From Homarus americanus (Eukaryota; Arthropoda; Malacostraca; Decapoda; Nephropidae), in contig NW_024742580.1 in assembly GCF_018991925.1 (NCBI RefSeq), positions 111,001 through 175,000 on the forward strand: DNA of 64,000 nucleotides. Reading direction: 5' to 3'. How positions within the stretch are numbered: position 1 is the stretch's first letter; each line of letters begins with the position of its first letter. A program made the position numbers and the translations under genes. Under the pieces are notes generated by a model that did no database searches, was not told the origin of the DNA, and saw only the letters and a list, made by a program, of their open reading frames with translations. Shown one piece after another: positions 32,312-44,351 of this stretch.

Positions 32312-32860
32312 AGGACATCAACCAAGACATCAACCAGGGCATCAAAAAGGACATTAAGACCATGACATCAACCAGAACATCAATAAGGACATTAACACCA
32401 GGACATCATAGGGCATCATGAGACAATAAACAGAGGGGCTCAGGATCCCTCTTTGTAGTGCGGTAGGATTTCGCTTCACACCTCGCAGGAGAGAAGGATA
32501 TAAACTGGGGTGTAGGAGGAGGAGGAGGAGGAGAGGGGAGGAGGAGGAGAGGGGAGGAGGAGAGGAGAGGGGAGGAGGAGAGGAGAGGGGAGGAAGAAGA
32601 CGTGAGCAGGAAGACACTACCAGCCATGAGAGGTGAGACGAATAAAAGATGAGGAGGAGGAGGAGGAGGAAGAAGGAAGGGAGGGAGGAGGAGGAGGTTT
32701 GAGTGGAAGGAGGAGGAGGAGGGAGGAGGTTTAAGAGGAAGGAGGAGATTCAAGGAAGAGGTTTAAAAGGAAGGGGGAGGTTCGAGGAGGAGGTTCAAGG
32801 AGGAAGGAGGAGGTTTGAGGAGGAGGTTCAAGGAGGAAGGAGGAGGTTCGAGGAGGAGGC
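32312..32860. repeat. GGACATCAACCA repeat and GGAGGA purine minisatellites
   Basis: 32312-32420 has a roughly 15-bp ACATCAACCAGGACA-like repeat. 32515-32600 has a GGAGGAGGAGAGGGGA repeat. 32640-32860 has a GGAGGAGGTTCAAGGAGGAA repeat. The long purine tract could form triplex DNA, and its Leu/Pro/Ser translations on the minus strand are artefacts. Confidence 0.88.
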
Positions 32861-33415
32861 TCAAAAGAGAGGCACGCGACAAAAGGGGAATCCTACCACC
32901 CACTTTCCCACTGGATAAAAATCTCCATCGGGAGCCAAATAAAATACTCGACAGCTTGTCACCACAGAAACGAAAATTGTATAAAATTCCACCTATTTTG
33001 TGGGATGTCATATTTTACATTTTATTGTAAAAAAAAAATGTTTTTTGTGTCCTATTGTAAAAAAATGTAATGTTTCTCAGTTTATGTTTAATGTAAAAAA
33101 AAATCAAAGGTTTTATGTTTACGTCTTAATGCAAAATAAATAATGTTTCTCACTTCCCGTTTTAAAGTAGAAAATGTTTCTCTGTTTAGATGTTAAAATT
33201 AAAAATGTTTCTCACCTTACGTTCTACTGTAAATAACAACCATATCAATAACATTCACAACATTCCTCGTAGTCATTACCTTAAACCTTGCCTACACGTG
33301 AGTGGTTACGACTCAATCCCTGAATTATTGTAAACAAAAAAATCACTATAATGACCAATTGACGCCCCTCTGTCTGTCCTATGTACTGAACTATGTTGTA
33401 AGCTTATGTTAATGA

Positions 33416-33474
<59 letters not shown>

Positions 33475-33908
33475 GACAGATTTAAAAATACCTCACGCTG
33501 TCAATACCAGGTTCCAAAATAGATGTAAATTACAATCGCTGTGTAACTAATTCAGTATAACTATTGTTTTACCCTGTACCAAGCGTGCATATATTCACCG
33601 TGGACATCGGATGTATTTATTCACGAAATTCTGCGTTAAGGTCATCATCCTTCGCTTAAATAATATCAACACGGCATTCAACTCGCCCCAAATCCACTGT
33701 CTACAATGCAACGTTGCAACGATGGCAGCACAACACAGTCCAACTTACTCGAAATTCAATGTCCAAATTCCACTGTTGCAATGATATCAACACAACTTGC
33801 AACTGAGCTATAATACACAGTGTAACTTGCTTTTACCATCACTAATCATCTACTCACTGCAAACCCGACAACAATTAGCCAATCAATTAATGCAGTAGTC
33901 ATAATCAC
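32861..33908. other. Unique AT-rich DNA with CA microsatellite
   Basis: Degenerate AAATGTTTCTCA-like units of about 60 bp lie at 33015-33235, and a CA tract followed by GACA at 33419-33480. No gene. Confidence 0.7.
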
Positions 33909-33935
33909 GTCTGAGGGTTGGCGACCACGGCCCAC
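33909..33935 (+). repeat. 27-bp dispersed motif, copy 1
   Basis: GTCTGAGGGTTGGCGACCAC plus GGCCCAC matches 38560-38586 with a single mismatch. The flanks do not align, so this is the conserved core of an otherwise diverged dispersed repeat. Confidence 0.7.
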
Positions 33936-34428
33936 CCCCGCCTTAAACGTCTTCTGGGCTGCCATTAACAGTCTTAGTTAATTTTGTATGTCTGTAGAGG
34001 TTATACATTATAATTATCTTCATTCATCCCAAATTATAACAACAGCAATAACATCAATAACAATTACAACAACCATCACAACACCATCACCAATAACAAC
34101 AACAATAAACACAACAACAATTACAACGACAATAACAACCATCACCAACAACAACACCACCAGGTCTATTCTACGTTTGATGGTCTTAAAATTAATAGCA
34201 CGAACGTGTAATGAAATAAAAAAAGGTGATTTACGCCATTAAGTGTATAATTAAATAGGATTTTTTTTATTGATAGAAAATTAAATAGAATGACGAGCTA
34301 TTTATCTTATTATTTTTTTTAATAGCTTTAAACTTGTGAGAAATAATGTTTGTATGTCGAGCCAGAATGATGTGTAAGAGTGATTATAGGTGAAAAATGT
34401 TAAAGGTTGATGAAAAAATAGGTGGGTG

Positions 34429-34460
<32 letters not shown>

Positions 34461-36264
34461 TCAGTTCAGCCCAGGTCACACCACCATGTAGGATCAGTTT
34501 AGTGGCCTAGTTGACTCTGAAGGCAGAATTTTAAGCAGTGTCAGAAAGTTACAACTGAGAGAGAGTTTTTGTTATTGACTTGTTATCATACACAGTTGGT
34601 GGTGTTAAGCTCTCCTGAAGGTGCTGCTGGCGGAGTAAGGACAAGGGGGTACGGACAGAGGTTTAAGGAGAAGACCACGGACAAGGATAAGGACATGACT
34701 AAGGACAGGAAATAAAAAAAAAAATAATTCCGACGTAAAAAATTCTAAAGCACATCACTCTTACGACTTGAATATTTCTGTATATAACGATGCATATTAC
34801 CATCTCAAGGTATTGGATGCAGTTCTTTTCTTTTGACAGAGACGCGAGCAGCCCTAGCCAGTGATGTAATAGTGGTCTCCAATAGTGGTCTCCAATAGTG
34901 GTCTCCATGTGTACATCCGCAACACCCTGAGACCATGTAATATTGTACACCCAAAGAGACCAAAAGTTCACTCTCCTTGATGAAACCGAGTCACACGGGA
35001 ATGAGTCTCCGAACTGACTTATACCTGACTGTTGTATCTCATTTGGGGGTCGATGCTGCTTCACTTTAGGAGGGAGTGAACTTTTGACCCTGGCTACCTA
35101 CTCAGCCCTACCAGTATACAGTCCCTCTATGTAAAGGAACAGGTAGTGTATTTTATAATGGATCTATGAGGCATTATAGAGGCGCTTAATGAATAAAGTC
35201 GATAGTTTGAGCTGCGTCTTTACTCAAACTATCTGAATGGCTTTTAATATAGGTTCGTAGGCTATACTTAATATACCGTTTTAGTAGTTCAATTTTGACA
35301 CTCATAACATGTATTAACGCGTAATGTGTATTTGATTGCAGCATTATGGTGATGGCAACGAATTAAAAAGAATAATGTGAGTCTAAGTTAGTCATTTTCA
35401 CGGTGGGTTGCAACCTGGCGTATGTGCTAAGTCGACATTAGTGGAGGTGGCTCATGCATGTTGATGAACCGTTTCGTTTTATAATAGTTTACCATTTTTC
35501 TGTCTCTGTTTTTACCTTTGGGGGATAATTTACTATATATTTACCCTATATATCCTACGTGTGTTTTCCTCGACTCTTTTTAGTGATTTTATTGTGTTAA
35601 TACATGTGAAGACGAGTAAATATAGTAAAGATAAATATATAATAACGAAATCCTGACATTAAGGATTTAAAGTCATCGACGATTTTGGTCAACAATTCGC
35701 GCCACCTGCCGTAGGAAACAACTTACAGGGGAGGGAAAGGTATAGGTGTCAAGAGCAGTTATTGACTAACATGAGATATTCTTCACCTATTATGACCTAC
35801 CTTGTCCACGTGCCACACTCCCCCACATCCCTCCCTTACCTGCCTCGTCCATTTGCCACACTTACAACCCTCCCTCCCTCCATCCCTCCCTCCCAGGACC
35901 TACTACCTCATGTTCCCTCGACTGGTAGAGCTAAAGCAGTAACGTTTCCTCGAACAGGACAATACACGTTAAGCCGAGAATTTATTTTAGTGTTCAGCGG
36001 TGTTTTAAGAGGCAGCTAGATTCATAGGTGCTCGCTGCAGACAAAAGGGGCAGTCACGGTGACACATGGGGCCCTGCAAAGTCTGGAAAAAGGAAAGGAG
36101 TCCTCGACCACAGACTCTCCAAGGTGTGTGTTTCATGGGGTTATTTTTACGTTCGGGTGATGTTTCTGGAACCCCATGAACCACGTGTTGGTCTGGCGAG
36201 GGCGGGGGGAGGGGGCAGATTGGTCCGAAGTGTATTGCGTATTGTTGTCCGAGTGTGATGATGA
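33936..36264. other. Unique DNA with ACA-rich, GT/GA and small repeats
   Basis: ACA/CAATAACA repeats at about 34040-34165, GT then GA at about 34427-34460, and a 15-bp AATAGTGGTCTCC unit repeated three times at about 34867-34910. A CCCTCCCT tract lies at about 35868-35897. The minus frame at 34699-35064 passes through the 15-bp repeat and has no recognised domain. Confidence 0.65.
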
Positions 36265-36286
36265 TATTACTACTACTACTACTTTT

Positions 36287-36319
<33 letters not shown>

Positions 36320-36335
36320 TTCTACTACTACTACT
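36265..36335. repeat. ACT microsatellite in two blocks
   Basis: ACT triplets are interrupted by the same ACTTTTCT sequence twice, showing block duplication. Confidence 0.9.
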
Positions 36336-37190
36336 ACAAATAATAATAGTGATAATAATGTAATTAAAAATACATTAAAATTACCATTAGTGTTGTAATA
36401 TTTTTTTTAACTATTATTATTAATGTTTGTAAAGAAAATACTGATAAGAATAACTCATCTCACTCCTTGACATTTATATATTGAACACCCCCCCCCCCTC
36501 CTCCCATTAGACAACATCTCTCTCTCCCTCTCTGTGTTTCCTGCCTGGAAATCATATTGTAAGGGTCTTGAACTTTGACCTTTAATTTGCCACCACCAAA
36601 TTTAATGACTTCCTTCATAGTCACGTGTATATATCTGCCTAGAAAATATATTGGAATTTTTTAGGCATTTTTCTTGAACTTTGAATTGTCTAACCAGCTA
36701 TCATACACAACATACTTATAACATATACCAGCACACCACACAAACATACCAACATATCAACACTACACACAACATACCACCACCACATACAACATACAGC
36801 TCCCTTATGTACCAGTACCTCCTAGTAATCACAATCTGAGCGGCAGATTGGCTGTTCACTTCCTCATCTCCGACAATCAGGCAGACCGTCTCTCGCCATA
36901 CAGGTTTTTGAAGCTCCGTCTTGTTTACAAAGTGATATACGGCGATGAAGTCACTGATTGCCCGGAGATTGACGCTTAGACAGTGAAGGATGGGCGGGAA
37001 GGAGGGAAGGAATGGGGGAGATGGAGGGAAGGGGAAAGGGGAGGGTAAGAGGAGGGTGATACAAAACAGGGAAGGGGGACGCGATGGTAAGGAATGCAGG
37101 GGGGATAGGAAGAAGTAATGAAGGAAGAGGAAAAGCAAGACAAGAAGAGAAGGAATGAACGAGGGAGGGAAAAAAAGAAGATATTACGTA
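36336..37190. other. Unassigned coding-like segment and purine-rich stretch
   Basis: 36800-36985 on the minus strand is open and higher in GC than its flanks, reading NLRAISDFIAVYHFVNKTEL, then QKPVWRETVCLIVGDEEVNS and QSAAQIVITRR. A GTACTGG donor-like site lies at its end. No family is recognised. 36986-37180 is a GGGAAGGA purine-rich stretch that produces spurious Pro/Ser frames. A 10-base C-run lies near 36488. Confidence 0.3.
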
Positions 37191-38223
37191 CAAAAAGACT
37201 CAGGTAATCTTGAGGTAGGTGGCGTCCACAGAGGAGGGAGAGGGAGGGCGTCTTAGCGTCTCTCAGCACAAGTTATTCAGGCTCACCAGGCAGATGCTTC
37301 CAACAGGCGTGAAGTAAACAAAGGGGCGTCTTTTTCCCTAAGAAATGAGTCGTATCAACAGTCGAATTGCCTCATTGAGTTTATATAGCCAATGAAAACA
37401 TAGATAGGTTGATAAAGTATTCGCTGATCCGCTGTAAATCATGGAGGTATCAATGTTTTTGAGATAATCGTAAATAAATATATGACGAGGAGTGAAATCA
37501 ACTAGGTAGTAACGATTTGGTTATCTGGATACAGTGTGGGAGGGAGGGAGGGAGGGAGGGAGGGAGGTAGGTACAGTGACTCACACACAGGTAAAATGGG
37601 CGAATGACTTTGACAACACTTGTTTCGTGTGTCCTTTCATCACCCCAACAATATCACAACACCACACCACCACCAGCCCCCCTACATTACCACAGCACCA
37701 TCACACTACCTCTACAACACCACAACAACAACACCACCACAACACCGCCACAACAACATCACAACACCTTAAGGTCTAACTAGTCTGGTGAAATAATAAT
37801 ATAAGCTTCGGTCAAATACTTAAGCTTCTCTCTGAAAATTAACGGGAAAGCTTTAACTCCTGCTTAAACAATGACTGATTTTTTCCAGCTTATCTTGTTT
37901 ATATTTTAGACTAACGCTGTTTAAAAAAAGACCAGGTAAATATACGGGCCATATACACAATAGCGACACGTATAATAGGGACACGTATAATAGGGACACG
38001 TATAATAGGGACACATAGAACCAACATCAATAATATAAACAAACCTTCAATTTCCACAATTATAAAAAAAACAGCAACTCTCACCCAATTTGTCTCTTAT
38101 ATCAACACTACTCAGTCAACATTCCTATGTGTTTATGTATGTGTTACCTGAATCACTATTATTAGTTTTTTAACAGGTGAGATGTAAATAATTAGTACAG
38201 TATTACCTCCCTCATCCACGACT

Positions 38224-38228
<5 letters not shown>
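37191..38228. other. GGGA, CAC-rich and 16-bp tandem repeat with unique DNA
   Basis: GGGA at about 37538-37567, CACCAC/CAACA-rich sequence at about 37640-37770, and a 16-bp unit GACACGTATAATAGGG repeated three to four times at 37965-38017. No gene. Confidence 0.75.

Positions 38229-38286
<58 letters not shown>
38229..38286. repeat. CT microsatellite followed by CA
   Basis: CT dinucleotides at about 38229-38274, then six CA units, directly upstream of a dispersed GAACGTTC element. Confidence 0.92.
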
Positions 38287-38315
38287 CGGCCAGTGACATA
38301 AAAATACCTCCAGTT

Positions 38316-38432
38316 CGAACAATCGACAGCGCCTGACGTTTCCCTTTGAACGACAATGACACTTTCATGAAAGCTATGACAGACGAACGTTCGCTCGCCT
38401 TTTGCCAGCAGTGGTGCTCATTTATAGTGGGA
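38316..38432 (+). mobile_element. Dispersed GAACGTTC-core element, copy 3
   Basis: GAACAATCGACAGCGCCTGA leads to GACAGACGAACGTTCGCTCG and CAGCAGTGGTGCTCATTTAT. It aligns by eye over its whole length with 8263-8382 and 57859-57978. The core GCGAACGTTCGT-type sequence is a palindrome around AACGTT. Confidence 0.62.
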
Positions 38433-38559
38433 ACCTAAATCACAGAAGACAGGACTCGTCTGTAGAGAGGATATACGTAAAGCCAAACGGTTAAAAATAG
38501 GAGAGTTACTACAGTCTATGAACGCGTCAATGAACACTTTCCGCACATCAGCCAGTCAG

Positions 38560-38586
38560 GTCTGAGGGTTGGCGACCACGACCCAC
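38560..38586 (+). repeat. 27-bp dispersed motif, copy 2
   Basis: GTCTGAGGGTTGGCGACCAC plus GACCCAC, one mismatch to 33909-33935. It lies 128 bp after the dispersed element at 38316-38432, so it may belong to a longer composite repeat. Confidence 0.7.
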
Positions 38587-38910
38587 TCAATAATGACAGG
38601 TGACTAAGGCCCCTACAGGTAATGATAACATACAGGATATCGTAGACCTAGAGGAACATTTATTGATATCCTGTCTACTAATGTTACCTCACTACCTTAG
38701 GCCTATTAATAAACGAGTCAAATAGTAGTTAAGACATTTATTACAGAAACAAATACCCAGCGGTCAGCGTCGTCTGTATGGCTGTGTAGATAAATACATC
38801 ACCAACATAACTCAAGACTAGAAAGTGTTACAATGCGCGCTGTTTGTATATACCGTAATTTAAAATACATTGCTAGTACGAGCAAACATCACCACCCAAG
38901 TTAACAAAAC

Positions 38911-38957
38911 CTCTGCCAGACGAAACTTCACCCTTACTGTCTTCTGCCCACAGTACG
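38911..38957 (+). mobile_element. Dispersed GAACGTTC-core element, diverged partial copy
   Basis: CTCTGCCAGACGAAACTTCA, then a CTTCTGCCCACAGTACGG-like segment, follows the distal half of the family with the palindrome degraded. Confidence 0.4.
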
Positions 38958-39714
38958 GTCAGGGATGGGGTGGGGGAGGAGGGGTGAGCCACTACTTGAA
39001 GTCAAATTCGGTAATATTTGGGGAGAGTCTCGGTGGAAAGAAGCTGAGGCAATCTTCTCTACGATGATACAGTCTCAGTTTGTGTGCGTATGAATATTTG
39101 TGGGAAGCTGGCCGGACTGACGAACGTTCCGGCGACTTCATTTCACCTGATGGTTTCACAGATATCGCTCGAGCTCTGTGTGTGTCAGCGAACTTTCTCT
39201 CGTGTTATGGTGGAATACCGGCCAGTGCTCTCGCCTGACGCTGCTCAAGGTATAGTATGAAATAGACAAGGTCATCTGAGGGCCGACACAGTGTCCGAAA
39301 TCTCCAGCACCTTCAGGAAGAGTTGGGTTTGTGTATTTAACCTAACCGAACCTAGCCTAGCCTAGCCTAACCTAACCTACTAAACAATTTCGAAATGGAT
39401 CCCAGTTTCTTAATTAATTTCCCTCTCGACTACAGTTTAGAACAATTTCAAAGTAACATTATCATACATGTAGCAATATACAGCGTTCCATTTCATCTGC
39501 TGTGATGCTGTTCTTTCATCTTCATCGATAATTCTTAAGAGGGCAGTTCGCGCTGTGTTTAACTTCTGGGTATTTTTTCCAACCACAAACAGGAAAAAAT
39601 TCTACTCCCGGAATTACTGATCGAGTTAGTCAATAATTCTACCTCGAAAAAAAAGTTCGTATCACAACATTGCTTAGAGAGGAAGTTAACGCCGAGATTC
39701 ACCTTAGTTTTGTG
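38958..39714. other. Unique DNA with CCTAGC/CCTAAC array
   Basis: 39339-39380 is about eight CCTAA/CCTAG pentamers. Near 39115-39140 CTGACGAACGTTCCGGCG recalls the dispersed palindrome core. No gene. Confidence 0.65.
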
Positions 39715-40590
39715 ACTCTCTCTCTCTCTCTCTCTCTCTTTTTCTTCATCCTCCTTCTCCCCTATACACTTCTACCTCTCACTCTGTCTGTCTGCATTTG
39801 TCTGTGTCTGTCTGTCTGTCTGTCTGTCTCTCTATTGCAGTCATCAGGTAATGGAGTTCCTGACCTAGATGGCATTATGATTGCTTTTCCCTGTCTTCTA
39901 GTCTTTAATTGACAGGTAAAATAATTGTTAAGAGATGAGCAATCAGAGGATAGAGGCACAAAAACATTTTCTTTCGTGTGTGTGTTAAACGAAAGAAAAT
40001 AATGAATTACTAAATAACTAAAACGAACAAGAAAATAGAATTAAAAACAAAACAATAACAAACAGACAAACCAACAGACATAAATGACAACCATAATAAA
40101 AAAACTTAACTTACATCACAACGAAAAAATATATACAAAATCTATAAAAAAACATGAAAAGTAAAAAAAAAAAAGAAAAAATCTCCTCTAAACGAAAGAA
40201 AACCCCCACAAAAACTAAACAATAACAGAAAAAAAAACCTTAAAAAAACGAAAACTAAACTAAAATAAGAAAAAAAAAAGAAAAATCCCACGAAAACTAA
40301 ACCTCTCCAAAATAGAAAAAATCCTCGTCCAATATATACCTCCACCTGTGTTTTATATTCCATACATCAACCATCTTGTAGACGAGTGAGGAAAAAAATT
40401 GCCGTCATAACCTCCCCTGGTAACAGAGGGGTGATGTAGCTTCCCTGAGATTCTGTTGTAGACGTCAGCACAGGGTAATACAAAGCCACTTAGTACGTGC
40501 CTTGCCTTCTAAGACTTGAGAATCTCTTAGTAAACAGATTTTATTTCGATATTTTTCCTTCAATCTTTCTTTTATCTTTAGTGGGATAAT
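39715..40590. other. CT and TCTG tracts, A-rich stretch
   Basis: CT at about 39715-39740 and TCTG at about 39806-39829. 39980-40330 is A-rich (AAAAACGAAA-like), giving a spurious Phe-rich minus frame. No gene. Confidence 0.75.
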
Positions 40591-40626
<36 letters not shown>

Positions 40627-40720
40627 ATATAATACTCATTACTTTCCCTTGAGTGCTATCTTTAACTCTCTACTTACACTGAAGCGCTGTGTAACCTTTT
40701 GAGTACGACGATTAAATCCT
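40591..40720. repeat. GT microsatellite and flank
   Basis: GT dinucleotides at about 40591-40625, then short unique DNA. Confidence 0.9.
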
Positions 40721-40721
40721 A

Positions 40722-40796
40722 GTGCGTAAATGGCTAAAGTATCGTACTCAGAAGGGAGGGATAGGCCGGGGGAGGTGTGAGTCCAAATCCTTTTTA
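40722..40796 (+). mobile_element. tRNA-derived SINE head or tRNA pseudogene
   Basis: A box-A-like TGGCTAAAGTATCGTACTCA starts at 40731, and a box-B-like GAGTCCAAATCC occupies 40779-40790. Their 48-bp spacing suits a tRNA internal promoter. The ATCGTACTCAGAAGG segment resembles a tRNA anticodon stem region. A run of five T at 40791-40795 matches a Pol III terminator. The folding is too poor for a functional tRNA. Confidence 0.4.
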
Positions 40797-41185
40797 AAAC
40801 AGTCGCTCCTAAAATGGTTTAAGAGGATGAAAGTGTAAGATTAAAATCCATTTGATATTTTTCATTCATTGTCTGTTAAGCTTTTAGTGCTAAGCTGTCA
40901 CACGAAGCTGTTCCCCCTCAGATACACTTTAAGCCTTCAGTAAAAGCGGTTTATATTAGTTGTTTTTTTCTTTGGTGTATTTCAGGTGTGTGTGTGTGTG
41001 TGTCTCATTACCGTCTACACCTGTTATGACGCTAATTAACTCTCGTAATGCAGTTGTTTGTTTCTCTACAGGTGAGGGAGACAACGTGGCAGCAATCTAT
41101 ATATTACCGTACCTGAGTTAGTAAATGGAATAAATTAATCTTCGCAAGGGAGTCAATCAATGTAAACACTTAAGGGATTGTCCGC

Positions 41186-41245
<60 letters not shown>

Positions 41246-41504
41246 TGTAATTCCCAGCCTCGTCGTCCCGTTGACAAGTTCCCAAAAGCTTTACCGTTCA
41301 ACTTTTTCTTAAGTTGTTGTGACAGTTGTCAAAGTGGGCGACATCTGTTACTCTGGGTGTCGTCGACCCTTGAAGCTCTCCAATACCTCCCTACTATAAC
41401 ACACTAGTGAGTTATCTAATATAACTTGGTGGAAAAATCGCAAAAAATTCGTAGAGTGGATCAAACCTGGTCCCATGTCGATGGTTTCTTTCGGAAAACG
41501 ATGC
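40797..41504. other. Unique DNA with GT and GA tracts
   Basis: Short GT at about 40986-41002 and GA at about 41190-41242. No gene. Confidence 0.75.
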
Positions 41505-41533
41505 AAGTCTATGGACTTGGCGCACCCTCATTC
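41494..41533 (-). mobile_element. Dispersed GCGCCAAGTCCGTAGACTT element, inverted copy
   Basis: Read on the minus strand, 41533-41505 gives GAATGAGGGTGCGCCAAGTC then CATAGACTT, matching the blocks at 2301, 2679, 3048 and 15004 with one change in the hairpin loop. On the plus strand it is preceded by GGAAAACGATG and followed by TCGCTGTAC..TGTCAGCC. Both flanking motifs recur together at 42699-42727 without the core. Confidence 0.55.
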
Positions 41534-42538
41534 GCTGTACGCTGTCAGCCCACGATTGCAGTATCGTACGGCTCTCTCCTCCTCCCCCCCACTTTTTTCC
41601 TTATCCTACTTTTTTTTAATGTTGTTTGGCTTAGTAAAGTAAGGAAGATGAGTAAATAGAAGAATAAAGAAGGGGAAATAGAAAACAGTTAGAGATAACA
41701 GGTGGGGGGGAGCTGAGTTTCATCACGCGTCTGGATGTGCAGTTTCAACGTTACCAGACGACCTTACAGCTACAGTGTATACTTATTCCCGTGGCTCATG
41801 GAAAAAAAGAGATAAAAAGATAATAACAGGAATGCATGGAGAAGATGACTACAATAGACACAGGGTGAATATAGACAGTGAAACAGACAGGAGGTTGACA
41901 AAAATAGACAGATTCATACATGCACAAATAGACAATATGGCAATTAACATGACAGACAGACAGCTGACTGACTGGTTCACATTAGACAAACAGGCAGACA
42001 CACGCCAACAACGGATAAGACAGACAGATTTGACGACACAAAGAGTACAGACGGGCTTACATTCAAACACCATGCAGACGAACAGAGAGTTGGGATGGCA
42101 ATAGACAGAACGGATAGACCTGAGACAGATTAGAAGGCATTTATAAACAAGAATAACATCAAATTGACCATAGCTGCGTCAGTGAGGGTAGGAGGTCTGA
42201 CATCTACCAGCGTAAATAATAAGATGCATTGAAAACTAACACCCTCGTGCGGAAAGAACATCGATGGTCGGTCAGGCATGTGAGATGGGCATAAAACTGA
42301 CTAACGTACAAGATGACTATGATGACTTAACACAGGTGATGACTCAAGCAGATGGTGACTAATCTAACCAGAATCAAGGTCACTTCTCTTTATAATATAA
42401 TTTATCTCGGAATGATCATCGGTGATTCATAATATTTTTTCTTATGATATTAACCTCTCCTTATGGCGAATATTTCTTTAACTAATTATTCTAACCTTTA
42501 TTCTATTCCTTCTTATAGTATATTAGATACTGTAAGTA
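41534..42538. other. Unique DNA with CAGACAG-rich stretch
   Basis: 41865-42120 is enriched in degenerate ATAGACAGA/CAGACAGAC units. Its two overlapping open frames are compositional. No gene. Confidence 0.65.
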
Positions 42539-42692
42539 CCACGACCATGATTATAACAACTACGACCATGATTATAACAACCACGACCATGATTATAACA
42601 ACCACGACCATGATTATAACAACCACAACCATGATTATAACAAACAGGACCATGAATATAACAACCACGACCATGATTATAACAACCACGAC
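42539..42692. repeat. 21-bp minisatellite, about seven copies
   Basis: The unit CCACGACCATGATTATAACA plus A has a few substitutions. It directly abuts the composite element starting at 42693. The frames reading repeated Ile-Met-Val or Tyr-Asn-His-Gly are artefacts. Confidence 0.92.
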
Positions 42693-43040
42693 CATCTGGA
42701 AAACGATGTCGCTGTACAATGTCAGCCGGACGGCGGTTGTGCGCTAGCCAAGCACGAGCGTTCGAACTTTCACGCCTCGGTAAATTGTACCACCGGACTC
42801 GCCACCGAGCACGAACGTGCCCGCGATCACTTGTATACAGTATATTTAACGTTATCATTCCCCCCATTATCGTGTTATCTTGCAAACATCACTGTAACAC
42901 ACTCAGGTATTTAGGTATATACACAAGACATTGATCACCGTACTCACGTGATCGTCAGGGCGAGGAGGAAGGCTTACAGACGCTACATCAGCCCTGGGTT
43001 GAGCCGCGCGACACGCTGTAAAAGTCTACGGTGTTCTCTA
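42693..43040. mobile_element. Probable composite dispersed element after minisatellite
   Basis: Locally GC-rich sequence shares GGAAAACGATG and TCGCTGTAC..TGTCAGCC with 41494-41552. It contains an AAGTCTACGG match (about 43022-43033) to the inverted dispersed core and several GAGC..CGAACG motifs like those in the GAACGTTC family. Boundaries are uncertain and no reading frame is conserved. Confidence 0.35.
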
Positions 43041-43764
43041 CCCAAGTTTCACTTACTCTCACATTATATAATCCCGTCCTTCTCCCTGTCGTTAATATCT
43101 CTTTAAAATCTTATATCCTTCATATTTCTAATGTTTAGAAAATTAAATTTCCCAACATATTTTATGTTTTCTGTTTTTGTTGACATACGAGTGACTGAGT
43201 TTGTAGTTATTAAAAGCATTTGAATATCGCATCTAAATTTATGGCACTATTTTCTCTCTCTCGTCTCTCTCTGAAATGGACCCAATAGGTAAAGTTTTAA
43301 GTACAGATTAGCCGCCACTGCTCTCAACAACCTTCACTCCGTAAAAGTAAATACTCACAGGGATAACCTATGGGGCGAATAGGACTTCACTGGCACTAAA
43401 GACAAACATTGTATCCATTCTACTACTACATCTTCTTTCTTCTCAAAAAAGTTAAATAAATATAACAAAGACTAAACAGCTGGTGAAACACAATACATCC
43501 TAATACTATAATACGATAAAAGTACCGTACTATTGTTGATCTTTCTGAATCTCTGAATACACGAATATCATTACGCCTGCATTAGGTCTCTAGCTGGTGT
43601 GTGTATTTAGCAACAGTTTTTCCTCTGACCGTAGAAGACATTTACTGTATATAAATTTGGCCCCTAATTAAACGGTTTCAACTGAACGAGCATTTGAAAC
43701 AGCGGTAATGAGAGAGACGGTTAGTGAGAGAGAGGGGGAGTTAAAGAGAGGGTGAATGAGAAAA

Positions 43765-43798
<34 letters not shown>

Positions 43799-44314
43799 CC
43801 ATAAATCAAGATGCGATATTTAAATGCTTCAAATAACTACAAACTCAGTCACTTGTACTTTACTATATACACTTCAGTAAAGACTCAGTAATGGAACTCT
43901 ACCTAATATCCAACTCTTCAACACAGGCTGGATGGTAAGACGTTAATAAAATATCCTTGACTTTAGTTATTTCAGGACATAAACATACAGTGTAAATGGG
44001 TGTTAAAATAGGTACAGTACACTTGCATGTCCTCTGTCCCTATTAATTCACTCTATTTTATCCAATTAACCTACATACTATATAATGTTTTTTTGTTCCC
44101 TGGTTGACACGCGACGCCATTATTAAGGTGAGTGGGTATAATGGCCTTCGTGTCGTGTTACTTGTTTATATTAGTGATAAAAATGTATGTATATTTTGTT
44201 ATCGTTAGGACCCACGCGGCGTTATCTGGCGATACTTTGTTAACGATTAGTAGTGTGAAATAATCGTCTCTTGTTTATCAGTTATTATGATCAAGTGTTG
44301 CTTTATAATCATGC

Positions 44315-44351
<37 letters not shown>

